Part shown: positions 17,908 to 25,134 of the stretch, in pieces | How the letters are laid out: each line of letters begins with the position of its first letter | Numbering within the stretch: the stretch's first letter is position 1 | From: Anaerotruncus rubiinfantis | Lineage (GTDB): Bacteria; Bacillota; Clostridia; Oscillospirales; Ruminococcaceae | DNA: 64,000 bases | Assembly (NCBI RefSeq): GCF_900078395.1 | Contig: NZ_FKLA01000009.1 | Span: 696,614-760,613 of the forward strand | Direction of reading: 5' to 3' | Program-made: the position numbers and the translations under genes | The notes under the pieces: generated by a model | What the model was told of the DNA's origin: nothing | The model's input: only the letters and a program-made list of their open reading frames with translations | The model's database searches: none

Positions 17908-18170
17908 TCCATCACCTTCCTTATATATTGGACATCCCTATTATACTTGAATTTTGATGGAACGCACATTAAATTTATGTTAATACCTCCATGTGCATGG
18001 CTGTATGCGCGGAAAAGCCACTGCCAATGGCCGCGCCGCGTTGGAGTGCCCCGCGCCGCGCGTGAAAATACCGGTCCGCGTCCAGTCTACCATATCGGGC
18101 GCTCCGCGGCAAGGCTGGGCATGCGACCGCACGGCGGCTCTTTTCGGGGGGTGCCGCCGGGTGATTTTGC
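17908..18170. other. Intergenic region with no gene seen
   Basis: It separates the divergent kinase and thrC genes. A minus-strand TATAAT (17940-17945) probably starts the kinase-regulator transcript, though its -35 is poor. The rest is GC-rich with imperfect inverted repeats. I looked for a threonine T-box leader before thrC and found no T-box consensus. Confidence 0.5.
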
Positions 18171-18199
18171 TTGTTTCGGACAAATAAATGTGGTATGAT
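18171..18199 (+). promoter_or_regulatory. Sigma-A promoter of thrC
   Basis: TTGTTT at 18171-18176, a 17-base spacer, and TATGAT at 18194-18199 with an extended -10 TGG directly before it. Confidence 0.7.
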
Positions 18200-18266
18200 A
18201 AATTGGTCAAAAATGATAAATACAGTTGTGTGTTATCCGCGCACAACTTCTGAGGAGTTGGGAACC

Positions 18267-19760
18267 ATGAATTACATCAGCACCAGGGACAGCGGCTATG
18301 CAGTCAGCTCCGCGCAGGCGATTGTCGCGGGGCTCGCGCCGGACGGCGGTCTGTTTTTGCCGGAAACGCTTCCCGAATATACGGCCGGGGAGCTTGAGAC
18401 GCTCACCAAATCGGGTTATACCGCCCGTGCCACCAGCATCCTGAGCCGTTTTTTGCCGGACTTTACACGTGAGGAGCTTCACCAGTATGTCTGCCGCGCC
18501 TACGCGCCGGAAAAGTTCCCTCCCAAGGCGGTGGCACCGGTGGTCCCGCTCGATGAAAACGCCAGCATCCTGGAACTTTTCCACGGCCCGACCTGCGCGT
18601 TCAAGGATTTCGCCCTGCAGCTTCTGCCTTTTTTGCTCACCGCGTCGCTTCAGAAGACCGGCGAGGATAAGACGGTTGTGATCCTGGTCGCAACCTCGGG
18701 CGATACCGGAAAGGCCGCGCTCGAAGGCTTTGCAGATGTGGAAGGCACAAAAATCTGCGTATTCTATCCGGACGGAGGCACCAGCAACATTCAGCGGCTG
18801 CAGATGACCACCCAGCAGGGCAATAATGTCATGGTGTTTGCGGCAAAGGGCAACTTTGACGATGCGCAAAACGGCGTCAAACGCATCTTCACCGACCAGG
18901 ATTTTGCGTCCCTGCTCGCGGAAAAGGGCTTTGTGCTTTCCTCCGCCAATTCGATCAACTGGGGACGCCTCGTGCCGCAGGTTGCCTACTATTTTTCCGC
19001 CTACTGCGACCTGGTGAACGCGGGCCGCATCAAGCTCGGCGACAAGATCAACGTCGTCGTGCCGACCGGTAATTTTGGCAACATTCTGGCCGCCTATTTT
19101 GCGAAACACTGCGGATTGCCAGTTGGAAAGCTGATCTGTGCGTCAAACAAAAACAATGTGCTGACCGATTTCATCACGACCGGCACCTATGACCGCAATC
19201 GGGACTTTTATGTCACCAGCTCTCCATCGATGGATATTCTGATCTCCTCGAACCTGGAACGGCTTCTTTACCTGCTCTGCGACCGGGACGACGGGAAGCT
19301 GAAGGGTTACATGAACGAGCTTTCTGCCACCGGCAAATATACGGTGGACAAAACGATCCTCGAAAAACTTCAGTCAGAATTCGCGGCAGGCTGTGCGGAT
19401 GACAAACAGACCGCCGAAACGATCGCTTCGGTCTATGAAAAAACCCATTACCTCTGCGACACCCATACCGCGGTTGCGGTGAAGGTCTATCAGGACTATG
19501 CCGCCAAAACCGGTGACACCACCCCAACGGTCATCGCTTCGACCGCCAGCCCCTTCAAGTTTGCGGGCAGCGTGCTTCCCGCGATCGGGAAGGCCCCGTC
19601 CGGCGGCGATTTCGAGCTTCTGAGGGAGCTGTCCGAGGCTACCGGCCTGCAGGCGCCCGCCGCGCTCGCGGGGCTGCGGGACCGGAAGGAGCGCTTTACC
19701 GATGTGGTTGAGCCCGCCAAGATGAAGGACGCGGTCGCCGCCTGGCTCGGCGTGAAATAA
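18267..19760 (+). CDS. thrC: Threonine synthase
   Basis: 497 residues. It converts O-phosphohomoserine to threonine with pyridoxal phosphate. The N-terminal YISTRDSG and LAPDGGLFLPE stretches, the PLP lysine at about 113 in CAFKDFALQLLPF, the ATSGDTGKAALEGF loop and PTGNFGNILAAYFAK all fit the long, fungal/E. coli-type ThrC. The start at 18267 is fixed by GAGGAG nine bases upstream. The ApgM-family gene 48 bases downstream is the likely supplier of its substrate. Confidence 0.95.
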   Translation: MNYISTRDSGYAVSSAQAIVAGLAPDGGLFLPETLPEYTAGELETLTKSGYTARATSILSRFLPDFTREELHQYVCRAYAPEKFPPKAVAPVVPLDENASILELFHGPTCAFKDFALQLLPFLLTASLQKTGEDKTVVILVATSGDTGKAALEGFADVEGTKICVFYPDGGTSNIQRLQMTTQQGNNVMVFAAKGNFDDAQNGVKRIFTDQDFASLLAEKGFVLSSANSINWGRLVPQVAYYFSAYCDLVNAGRIKLGDKINVVVPTGNFGNILAAYFAKHCGLPVGKLICASNKNNVLTDFITTGTYDRNRDFYVTSSPSMDILISSNLERLLYLLCDRDDGKLKGYMNELSATGKYTVDKTILEKLQSEFAAGCADDKQTAETIASVYEKTHYLCDTHTAVAVKVYQDYAAKTGDTTPTVIASTASPFKFAGSVLPAIGKAPSGGDFELLRELSEATGLQAPAALAGLRDRKERFTDVVEPAKMKDAVAAWLGVK

Positions 19761-19808
19761 GAAACTGCGCGGCAAAGGCCGCGCAGAAAAAAGGATGCGT
19801 GACAGAAG

Positions 19809-21029
19809 ATGAAATATGTCGTGATGCTGGGCGACGGCATGGCCGACCGCCCAGTGCCGGAACTCGGGGGGAAGACCCCGTTGGAAGCTGCTGTGAAACC
19901 CAATATGGATTTTCTGGCGCAGCATGGGACGGTCGGGATGGTGAAGACCGTCCCGGAAGGGATGCCGCCCGGATCGGATACCGCGAACCTTTCGGTCATG
20001 GGCTACGATCCCAAGATTTACTACAGTGGCCGCAGTCCGCTCGAAGCGGTCAGCATGGGCATTCCTCTGGCAGCGGACGATGTGACCTTCCGCTGCAATC
20101 TCGTGACTCTTTCGGACGAAGAAAACTATGAGGACACGACCATGCTCGATTATTCGTCGGGGGAAATCAGCACCGCCGAATCGACAGAGCTGATCAATTT
20201 TCTGAATGAGCGCTTCAAATCCGAAACAATCAATCTCTATCCTGGTATCAGCTACCGGCATTGCCTGGTTTTAAAACATGCGGAAACAGGCAGCATCTGC
20301 ACCCCTCCGCATGACATCTCTCTCAAGCCGGTGAAGGAATATCTTCCCCAGGGCCGGTATGGTCATCTGCTTTACGGCATGATGAAGCGTTCCCGCGAAC
20401 TGCTCAAGGACCACCCGATCAACAAAGCACGTATCGCCGCCGGGAAAAATCCGGCGACGTCCTGCTGGTTCTGGGGCGAGGGAACCCGGCCAGCGCTTTC
20501 CTCCTTCGAAGAGAAGTTTGGCGTGAAAGGCGGGGTTATCTCCGCGGTTGACCTCATCAAGGGCATCGCCATCTGCGCGGGGCTCAAAAGCGTCGATGTA
20601 GAAGGCGCGACCGGTAATGTCGACACCAATTTTGCAGGGAAGGCACAGGCCGCGCTCGCCCTTTTGCATGATGGTTGTGATTTCGTCTATATTCATGTGG
20701 AGGCTCCGGATGAGTGCGGTCACCGGCATGAGGTGGAGAACAAGGTCAAATCGATCGAACTGATCGATCGGGACATCCTTGGACGGCTCATCCCGGCGCT
20801 GCAGAAAGAGGGAGAGGATTTTGCGGTTCTGCTTGCCCCGGATCATCCTACGCCGTTGGATATCCGTACTCATTCGAGCGATCCGGTACCTTTTGTACTT
20901 TACCGCAGCTATCGGGAATCGGTGCATACCACTCCGCGCTACACCGAAGCGCTGGCCGAAAAAACTGGTGTTTATATCCCGGAAGGCTGCCGTTTGATGG
21001 AAGCGCTCATTCAGGAAAAATACATCTAG
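19809..21029 (+). CDS. ApgM-family protein, probable homoserine kinase
   Basis: A 406-residue alkaline-phosphatase-superfamily protein. Metal-site motifs are MLGDGMAD at the N-terminus, PPGSDTANLSVMGYDP (the nucleophile region, about 53-68), HVEAPDECGHRHE and LAPDHPTP. These look like archaeal-type cofactor-independent phosphoglycerate mutase, but one branch of that family, found beside thrC in genomes without ThrB, is annotated as a proposed homoserine kinase. Its position directly after thrC, and the absence of a GHMP-type homoserine kinase here, favour that role. A glycolytic mutase activity is the alternative. Confidence 0.82.
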   Translation: MKYVVMLGDGMADRPVPELGGKTPLEAAVKPNMDFLAQHGTVGMVKTVPEGMPPGSDTANLSVMGYDPKIYYSGRSPLEAVSMGIPLAADDVTFRCNLVTLSDEENYEDTTMLDYSSGEISTAESTELINFLNERFKSETINLYPGISYRHCLVLKHAETGSICTPPHDISLKPVKEYLPQGRYGHLLYGMMKRSRELLKDHPINKARIAAGKNPATSCWFWGEGTRPALSSFEEKFGVKGGVISAVDLIKGIAICAGLKSVDVEGATGNVDTNFAGKAQAALALLHDGCDFVYIHVEAPDECGHRHEVENKVKSIELIDRDILGRLIPALQKEGEDFAVLLAPDHPTPLDIRTHSSDPVPFVLYRSYRESVHTTPRYTEALAEKTGVYIPEGCRLMEALIQEKYI

Positions 21030-21046
21030 AATTTTACAAAAACAGT

Positions 21047-21074
21047 TGACAAGCTATTTTCCCAATGATATAAT
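21047..21074 (+). promoter_or_regulatory. Strong sigma-A promoter of tRNA-Leu
   Basis: Perfect TTGACA (21047-21052) and TATAAT (21069-21074) with a 16-base spacer, 35 bases before the tRNA. Confidence 0.85.
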
Positions 21075-21108
21075 AATCAAGCACGATTCGTTTGAGTCGT
21101 GCTGATAT

Positions 21109-21195
21109 GCGGGTATGGCGGAATTGGCAGACGCGTTAGATTCAGGTTCTAATGGTCGCAAGGCTGTGCAGGTTCAAGTCCTGTTACCCGCACCA
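21109..21195 (+). tRNA. tRNA-Leu (anticodon CAG)
   Basis: An 87-base class II tRNA with encoded CCA. The acceptor stem GCGGGTA pairs with TACCCGC, the anticodon stem TTAGA/TCTAA encloses loop TTCAGGT with anticodon CAG (reads CUG), and a long variable arm marks a leucine tRNA. GGTTCAAGTCC is the T arm. An integrase relic lies just downstream, so this gene was probably an integration site. Confidence 0.95.
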
Positions 21196-21199
21196 ACAA

Positions 21200-21236
21200 C
21201 ACAAAATCCGAACCCAAGGGGTTCGGATTTTGTGCG
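21200..21236 (+). terminator. tRNA-Leu terminator
   Basis: A 16-bp stem CACAAAATCCGAACCC with its complement around AAG, four bases after the tRNA CCA end. Confidence 0.8.
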
Positions 21237-21256
21237 TTTGATGCACCACTAAAAGG

Positions 21257-21300
21257 AAAGCTCACAAACTGGCTCTATGAGCCGGATTGTGGGCTTTTTT
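21257..21300. terminator. Second hairpin between tRNA and integrase relic
   Basis: AAAGCTCACAA pairs imperfectly with TTGTGGGCTTT, enclosing an inner CTGGCTC/GAGCCGG stem and followed by six Ts. It probably ended the converging integrase transcript, or was brought in with the lost element. Confidence 0.6.
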
Positions 21301-21343
21301 GTTGTTTGCTTTTCAGGCCGGTTTTGTACATTTAGCGCTTATT

Positions 21344-21580
21344 TTACGCTTATGGTCTTGTTTTTGTCTAAATTCAAGGCATCCACGACTGTTTCAAAGA
21401 ACGCGACCCGTGCCGCCGTTGATGAGCAGGAAAGCGTTCAGGTGCCGGAAGGAATGAATATGCGCATTCCGATGCACTCGCAGAACCGGTCAAGCCAGTT
21501 TTTGGCGCTGATGGATGAATCGCAGCCTCATCCCAAGAAGTAAACAGAAGATCGCTGTTCACCCATTAGGAGCCTGGCCG
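21344..21580 (-). pseudogene. Relic of a tyrosine-recombinase integrase
   Basis: Reading the minus strand, integrase C-terminal pieces appear in order in different frames: LLFTSWDEAAIHPSAPK, then KNWLDRFCECIGM, then HIHSFRHLNAFLLINGG (the H-x-x-R catalytic box), then TVVDALNLDKNKTISVK followed by TAA at 21344. At least two frameshifts and an internal deletion, which removed the segment with the active-site tyrosine, separate them. Together they match the end of the Tn916/phage-type integrases common in Clostridia. It faces tRNA-Leu, a usual attachment site. No other gene of the element remains. Confidence 0.8.
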
Positions 21581-21685
21581 CAACCGCTCTGCGACCTGAG
21601 ATGGCTTCACCAGATGGTATCGTCACAATAAAAAGAGAAATCTTGAGAAGGATTTAAGATGCAGACTGCAGGATGCGGAAAAAGG

Positions 21686-21714
21686 TTGATTTTATTCGCG
21701 GAATTGTTTATAAT
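21686..21714 (+). promoter_or_regulatory. Sigma-A promoter of the SOS-like operon
   Basis: TTGATT (21686-21691), a 17-base spacer, and perfect TATAAT (21709-21714), 40 bases before the GTG start at 21754. Confidence 0.8.
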
Positions 21715-21720
21715 GTAAAA

Positions 21721-21734
21721 AGAACATTCGTTCT
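21721..21734. promoter_or_regulatory. Candidate LexA (SOS) box
   Basis: AGAAC-ATTC-GTTCT, a perfect inverted repeat of the Firmicute LexA/DinR form GAAC-N4-GTTC. It is placed at the expected transcription start, where bound LexA would block initiation. Confidence 0.65.
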
Positions 21735-21753
21735 CAAAAAAGGAGGGGGTTCC

Positions 21754-22026
21754 GTGATAAGCGAACTCCAGATCATCCCGGGAATTGGAAAGGACATGGA
21801 AACCCACCTGACTGGTCTCGGCTACGGTACGGTCGAATCGCTGCGCGGGGCCAATCCACAGGAGATGTATGATCGCGACTGTATCCGCTGCGGCATGCAG
21901 CTCGACCGCTGTGTGCTGTATGTCTTCCGATGTGCCGTTTACTATGCGGAAACGGCTGAACCGGAACCGGAAAAATGCAAATGGTGGTATTGGAAGGATC
22001 ATCAACTGGAACGGGAGGAAAAATGA
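21754..22026 (+). CDS. Helix-hairpin-helix protein, Cdd1 (pathogenicity-locus) family
   Basis: 90 residues. A helix-hairpin-helix DNA-binding motif opens the protein (LQIIPGIGKDMETHLTGLGYGTVESLRG), followed by the Cdd1 hallmarks RCGMQLDRCVLYVFRCAVYYAE and CKWWYWKDH. The family is small and of unknown role, named for a gene beside the C. difficile pathogenicity locus. The start is GTG at 21754 with AAGGAGGGGG upstream; it is the first gene of a four-gene operon behind the LexA-like box. Its stop overlaps the nitroreductase start. Confidence 0.85.
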   Translation: MISELQIIPGIGKDMETHLTGLGYGTVESLRGANPQEMYDRDCIRCGMQLDRCVLYVFRCAVYYAETAEPEPEKCKWWYWKDHQLEREEK

Positions 22027-22562
22027 TGGGCGTATTTACAGAATTGGTCAACCGGCGGGAGAGCTGCCGGAACTTTGCGCCGAAGCCGGTGGAAAATGAA
22101 AAGCTGCGCGTCATGGTGGAAACCGCGCGGCTTGCGCCGTCCGCCTGCAACAGCCAGCCGTGGAATTTCCTGGTCGTAAACAATCCCGAGCTCTCCCGAA
22201 AACTTGCCAAGTGCACACAGGGAATGGGAATGAACCAATTTACCGATAACTGTCCGGCATTCATTGTCGTGAGCGAGTATAAAGCCAACCTTTCCGCAAA
22301 GCTGGGGGGACTGGTGAAGGAGCAGCAATACGCGCAGATCGATATCGGGATTGCGGCGGCACACCTTTGTTTTGCAGCGCTTGAACAGGGGCTTTCCACC
22401 TGTATTCTTGGATGGTTCAACGAGGAGAAGATCAAGGAGCTTTTCAGCCTGCCAAAGGACAAACGGATACGGCTGGTGGTGGCGGTTGGCTACGCCGAGA
22501 ATGGACAGCTGCGCCCGAAACGGCGCAAGGATCTGGACGAGATCGCCGCGTTTCTCACGTGA
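22023..22562 (+). CDS. Nitroreductase-family FMN oxidoreductase
   Basis: 179 residues. FMN-binding features are NRRESCRNFAPKPVENEKL at the N-terminus, TARLAPSACNSQPWNFLVV, and near the C-terminus CILGWFNEEKIKELFSLPKDKRIRLVVAVGYA. Such enzymes reduce nitro compounds, quinones or similar acceptors with NAD(P)H; the substrate is not readable. The start ATG at 22023 overlaps the Cdd1 stop by four bases, with GGGAGG upstream; a second ATG follows at once at 22026. It belongs to the LexA-box operon. Confidence 0.88.
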   Translation: MMGVFTELVNRRESCRNFAPKPVENEKLRVMVETARLAPSACNSQPWNFLVVNNPELSRKLAKCTQGMGMNQFTDNCPAFIVVSEYKANLSAKLGGLVKEQQYAQIDIGIAAAHLCFAALEQGLSTCILGWFNEEKIKELFSLPKDKRIRLVVAVGYAENGQLRPKRRKDLDEIAAFLT

Positions 22563-22574
22563 GGAGGAATTGGT

Positions 22575-22844
22575 ATGGGGGAGCTGGCAAAACTGCCGAA
22601 TATCGGCAAAACGCTGGAACAGCAGCTTTTGGATGCGGGAATTGATTCCCCGGACGAATTGCGCCGTATAGGTAGCCGGGAGGCCTGGCTGCGGATACAG
22701 AAGTTTGACCCGTCCGCCTGCCTGCATCGGCTTTCGGCACTTGAAGGCGCGGTTCAGGGTGTGCGAAAAACAGAATTGGACGAAGGCACCAAGGAGGAAC
22801 TCAAACAATTTTACCGGGAACATAAAACGGAGGAAAGCAGATGA
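22575..22844 (+). CDS. TfoX C-terminal-domain protein
   Basis: 89 residues. The sequence starts with LAKLPNIGKTLEQQLLDAGIDSPDELRRIGSREAWLRI, a helix-hairpin-helix-like pattern shared with the C-terminal half of TfoX/Sxy, and ends with a charged helix. Stand-alone TfoX-C proteins are common in Clostridia and lack the competence-activator N-domain. It is the second helix-hairpin-helix protein of this operon (with Cdd1), and its stop overlaps the next start by four bases. Confidence 0.85.
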   Translation: MGELAKLPNIGKTLEQQLLDAGIDSPDELRRIGSREAWLRIQKFDPSACLHRLSALEGAVQGVRKTELDEGTKEELKQFYREHKTEESR

Positions 22845-23599
22845 AATTTGAAGGCCCGCTGCTGGCGGTACGCGATCTCGCGGCCTCCCGCAGCTTTTAT
22901 GAAACGTTGCTTGGGCAGAAATTATGCTATGACTTTGGCGCAAATATCTCGTTTGAAAGCGGACTTTCGCTTCAGACACTGGAAAGCTGGGCCGGATTCT
23001 TAAAAAAACCGGCGGAAGAAATCCGCCTCGGCGGCAACGATGCCGAGCTCTATTTTGAGACGGATGATTTCGACGGTTTTCTAATCCGCCTGGAGGAATC
23101 GGGCGCCGCGTTGGTACATCCCGTGACCGAATATGACTGGGGGCAGCGGGTTGTGCGGTTTTATGATCCGGACCGGCATATTGTGGAAGTCGGGCAGAGC
23201 ATGAAATCGGTGGCGCTGCATTTTTGGCGGGAAGGGATGCCGCTTGCCAAAGTTGTGGAGCGCACCCAGCATCCGGACGCGGTTGTGCGTGGTTGGATTG
23301 CCGAAGAGCTGAGCCCCTGCGGTGTGGACTGCGCGGGCTGTGGACAGTACCCGGCCGAATGCCCCGGATGCAATGCGATCGAAGGCAAAGTTTACTGGGC
23401 GCGGTATATCGGACAGGAGGCCTGTCCGGAATATACATGCCCGGTGAACGAAAAGGGCTTGCGCAGCTGCGGCGAATGCCGGGAGCTGCCCTGCCGCCAA
23501 TTTTATGAGATGCAGGATCCCTCGGTTTCGGACGAACAGCATCAAAAAGAAATTGAGGAGCGGGTTGCCAGGCTGCGCGACCTCTTCCCTCAAAAATAG
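22841..23599 (+). CDS. VOC-domain / DUF3795 fusion protein
   Basis: 252 residues with two parts. Residues 1-118 are a vicinal-oxygen-chelate (glyoxalase/bleomycin-resistance-like) module: LLAVRDLAASRSFYETLLGQKL, AELYFETDDFDGFL, VRFYDPDRHIVEVGQS. Residues about 155-250 are Cys-rich like DUF3795 (SPCGVDCAGCGQYPAECPGC, CPEYTCPVNEKGLRSCGECRELPCRQFYEM), with ten or more Cys that could bind zinc or an Fe-S cluster. The link segment resembles a short HEAT-like piece. Last gene of the LexA-box operon. Confidence 0.85.
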   Translation: MKFEGPLLAVRDLAASRSFYETLLGQKLCYDFGANISFESGLSLQTLESWAGFLKKPAEEIRLGGNDAELYFETDDFDGFLIRLEESGAALVHPVTEYDWGQRVVRFYDPDRHIVEVGQSMKSVALHFWREGMPLAKVVERTQHPDAVVRGWIAEELSPCGVDCAGCGQYPAECPGCNAIEGKVYWARYIGQEACPEYTCPVNEKGLRSCGECRELPCRQFYEMQDPSVSDEQHQKEIEERVARLRDLFPQK

Positions 23600-23619
23600 G
23601 AAAGAAGGAGTCCCATTCC

Positions 23620-23657
23620 AAAAGGCCCTGTGCAAAAATTTTTGCACAGGGCCTTTT
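23620..23657 (+). terminator. Terminator of the LexA-box operon
   Basis: A 19-bp perfect stem, AAAAGGCCCTGTGCAAAAA and complement, ending in four Ts. Confidence 0.85.
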
Positions 23658-23745
23658 GTGTCCGTTTTATTGGACAATTGATGTGATATTCTTGAGTTAC
23701 GGTAAGAAAACTACATCAAATTTTCCGACAGAAAGGATGCTGGAA

Positions 23746-23865
23746 ATGGATTACATCATCAAAAACGTCTACAGCCATGTGGAAGTCTACGACCGGTTCG
23801 GCAACTTCCAGTTCTCCGCCGACACCGAACAGGAAGCACTGGAAGAATTGAAAGCCGCGGCGTAG
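23746..23865 (+). CDS. Small conserved-looking 39-residue protein
   Basis: It begins MDYIIKNVYSHVEVYDRFGN and ends in an alpha-helical ADTEQEALEELKAAA: two beta strands then a helix. I recall very similar short proteins in gut Clostridia but know no function. The ATG at 23746 has AGAAAGG about ten bases upstream; an ATG at 23737 is too close to that site. It is isolated between two strong terminators, which supports an independent, possibly highly expressed unit. Confidence 0.6.
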   Translation: MDYIIKNVYSHVEVYDRFGNFQFSADTEQEALEELKAAA

Positions 23866-23878
23866 GCCGCTTTGTCAA

Positions 23879-23918
23879 AAGGCGCGGGACAGGTTGCAAA
23901 AACTGTCCCGCGCTTTTT
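23879..23918 (+). terminator. Terminator of the 39-residue protein gene
   Basis: A 12-bp stem GCGCGGGACAGT-type repeat (GGCGCGGGACAG with CTGTCCCGCGC) followed by five Ts. Confidence 0.8.
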
Positions 23919-23961
23919 GCCGTACACCCGGAGGACGAAAGCCCCCCGGAAAGCACGCCCG

Positions 23962-24090
23962 TTATCCCCGCCGTGCGCGCAGAAACTGCTGCTGATCGCG
24001 GTAGCCCTGCGCCGCCGCTTGGCGGCATCTGCGCATCATCAGATGGAAAAATCCGCCGCAGGCGGAAAACCAGAGGATGGTTCCAAACAT
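23962..24090 (-). CDS. Very small membrane-anchored protein (42 residues)
   Basis: It starts at ATG 24090, seven bases after a strong GGGAGGTG site. The product opens with a hydrophobic helix (MFGTILWFSACGGFFHLMM) and continues with a basic, Gln-rich tail (RRCRQAAAQGYRDQQQFLRA). It looks like a single-pass small membrane protein. It follows the WYL regulator gene by 57 bases on the same strand and may be co-transcribed with it. Function unknown. Confidence 0.55.
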   Translation of the reverse strand: MFGTILWFSACGGFFHLMMRRCRQAAAQGYRDQQQFLRARRG

Positions 24091-24147
24091 AAAAGACACC
24101 TCCCAACGGTTTTATCCTACCGCGGAAGGTGTCCCATAAAACGGACT

Positions 24148-25134
24148 TTAGCAATAATTTCCCGAAATTTTGGCGAGAAATTCCCGCAGCTGCGCCACAA
24201 CGGATTCCGGCCCCGTGACCGCCGCATTTTCTCCAAACGAAAAGACCCAGGCGAAAAAGGTTGGGCTGACAGTGACGCTGGCCGCCACGGTAAACCATTC
24301 GCTATCGAGCGGCTGGAGGTAGACATCCCGCCCGAACCTGTCGATGGCGACCCCGGCCAGATGGTTGCGCATTTTGAGACGCACAACCTGCTGTTCGCCG
24401 CCGTACATCCCAAACAGGGATCTGGCATAGACCGCCATGTCAAACTGGCCGAAGAGATCCGCGCCTTCACGGGCAAGACTGGTCGGCCGGATGTCCTGCA
24501 TCTTATCCACCCGGTAGTGCTTGATGATCCCGGCCTCGCTGTCGTATCCGACCATATAATAGTTTTCATCGTCCCAGGTGAGCGCCCAGGGGCTCACGCA
24601 GTAACGGCGGCCGCCACGGCGGAAATGCTTTTGCTTATCCACGCCCCAGTCAAAATAGAGATAACTGATCTTGCGGTTTTCCGCAATGGCGGCGTGCACC
24701 TTGTCCACATTGTAGTAGATGCTTTCATTCATCGCCTTGATCCGGTTGGCCACGTAGACCTGCCGCTGCAGCTGTTGGGCTTCGTACCGGCTTGCAAGGC
24801 TTTCCAGTTTTTTGATCAGCTCGGTGGATTTGCGCCGGGTGAGAAACCGGGAGGACTGCACCGCGTCGACCAGAAGCTTGAGCTCCGGCAGTTCAAACTG
24901 CCGGTTCGCGACAAAATAACGGAAAGTTTTGTCCTTGCGCATCTGAATGTCCAGCCCATAGATCCGCAGCGCCTCCAGATCGTCATAGATGCTTTTGCGT
25001 TCAGCGGATACGCCGTAAGCCGAAAGCGCGCCAATCATTTCGGGAACGGTGATGGCGTGCGCTTCATCGGTGTGCTCAAGCAGGATTTTCATCAGGTAGA
25101 GCAGCTTCAATTTTTGATTTGATCCCTTTGCCAA
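24148..25134 (-). CDS. WYL-domain transcriptional regulator
   Basis: 328 residues. An N-terminal winged HTH (about 1-80: KLKLLYLMKILLEHTDEAHAITVPEMIGAL, AERKSIYDDLEALRIYGLDI) is followed by a WYL domain (about 140-240: ISYLYFDWGVDKQKHFRRGG, CVSPWALTWDDENYYMVGYD, IKHYRVDKMQDI) and a WCX-like C-terminus. WYL domains bind ligands such as nucleic acid pieces or nucleotides and control defence, repair or stress genes. The start is TTG at 25134 with GGGAGG eight bases upstream. The upstream gene's extended frame runs 28 bases into it (see 25226). Confidence 0.88.
   Translation of the reverse strand: MAKGSNQKLKLLYLMKILLEHTDEAHAITVPEMIGALSAYGVSAERKSIYDDLEALRIYGLDIQMRKDKTFRYFVANRQFELPELKLLVDAVQSSRFLTRRKSTELIKKLESLASRYEAQQLQRQVYVANRIKAMNESIYYNVDKVHAAIAENRKISYLYFDWGVDKQKHFRRGGRRYCVSPWALTWDDENYYMVGYDSEAGIIKHYRVDKMQDIRPTSLAREGADLFGQFDMAVYARSLFGMYGGEQQVVRLKMRNHLAGVAIDRFGRDVYLQPLDSEWFTVAASVTVSPTFFAWVFSFGENAAVTGPESVVAQLREFLAKISGNYC

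Noticed and set aside
17908..18266. A threonine T-box riboswitch before thrC
   Set aside because: No T-box consensus or anti-terminator could be found, and the promoter lies only 68 bases before the start codon.
21277..21543. A plus-strand protein of 88 residues after tRNA-Leu
   Set aside because: It has no domain or good start, and it is the complement of the decayed integrase.
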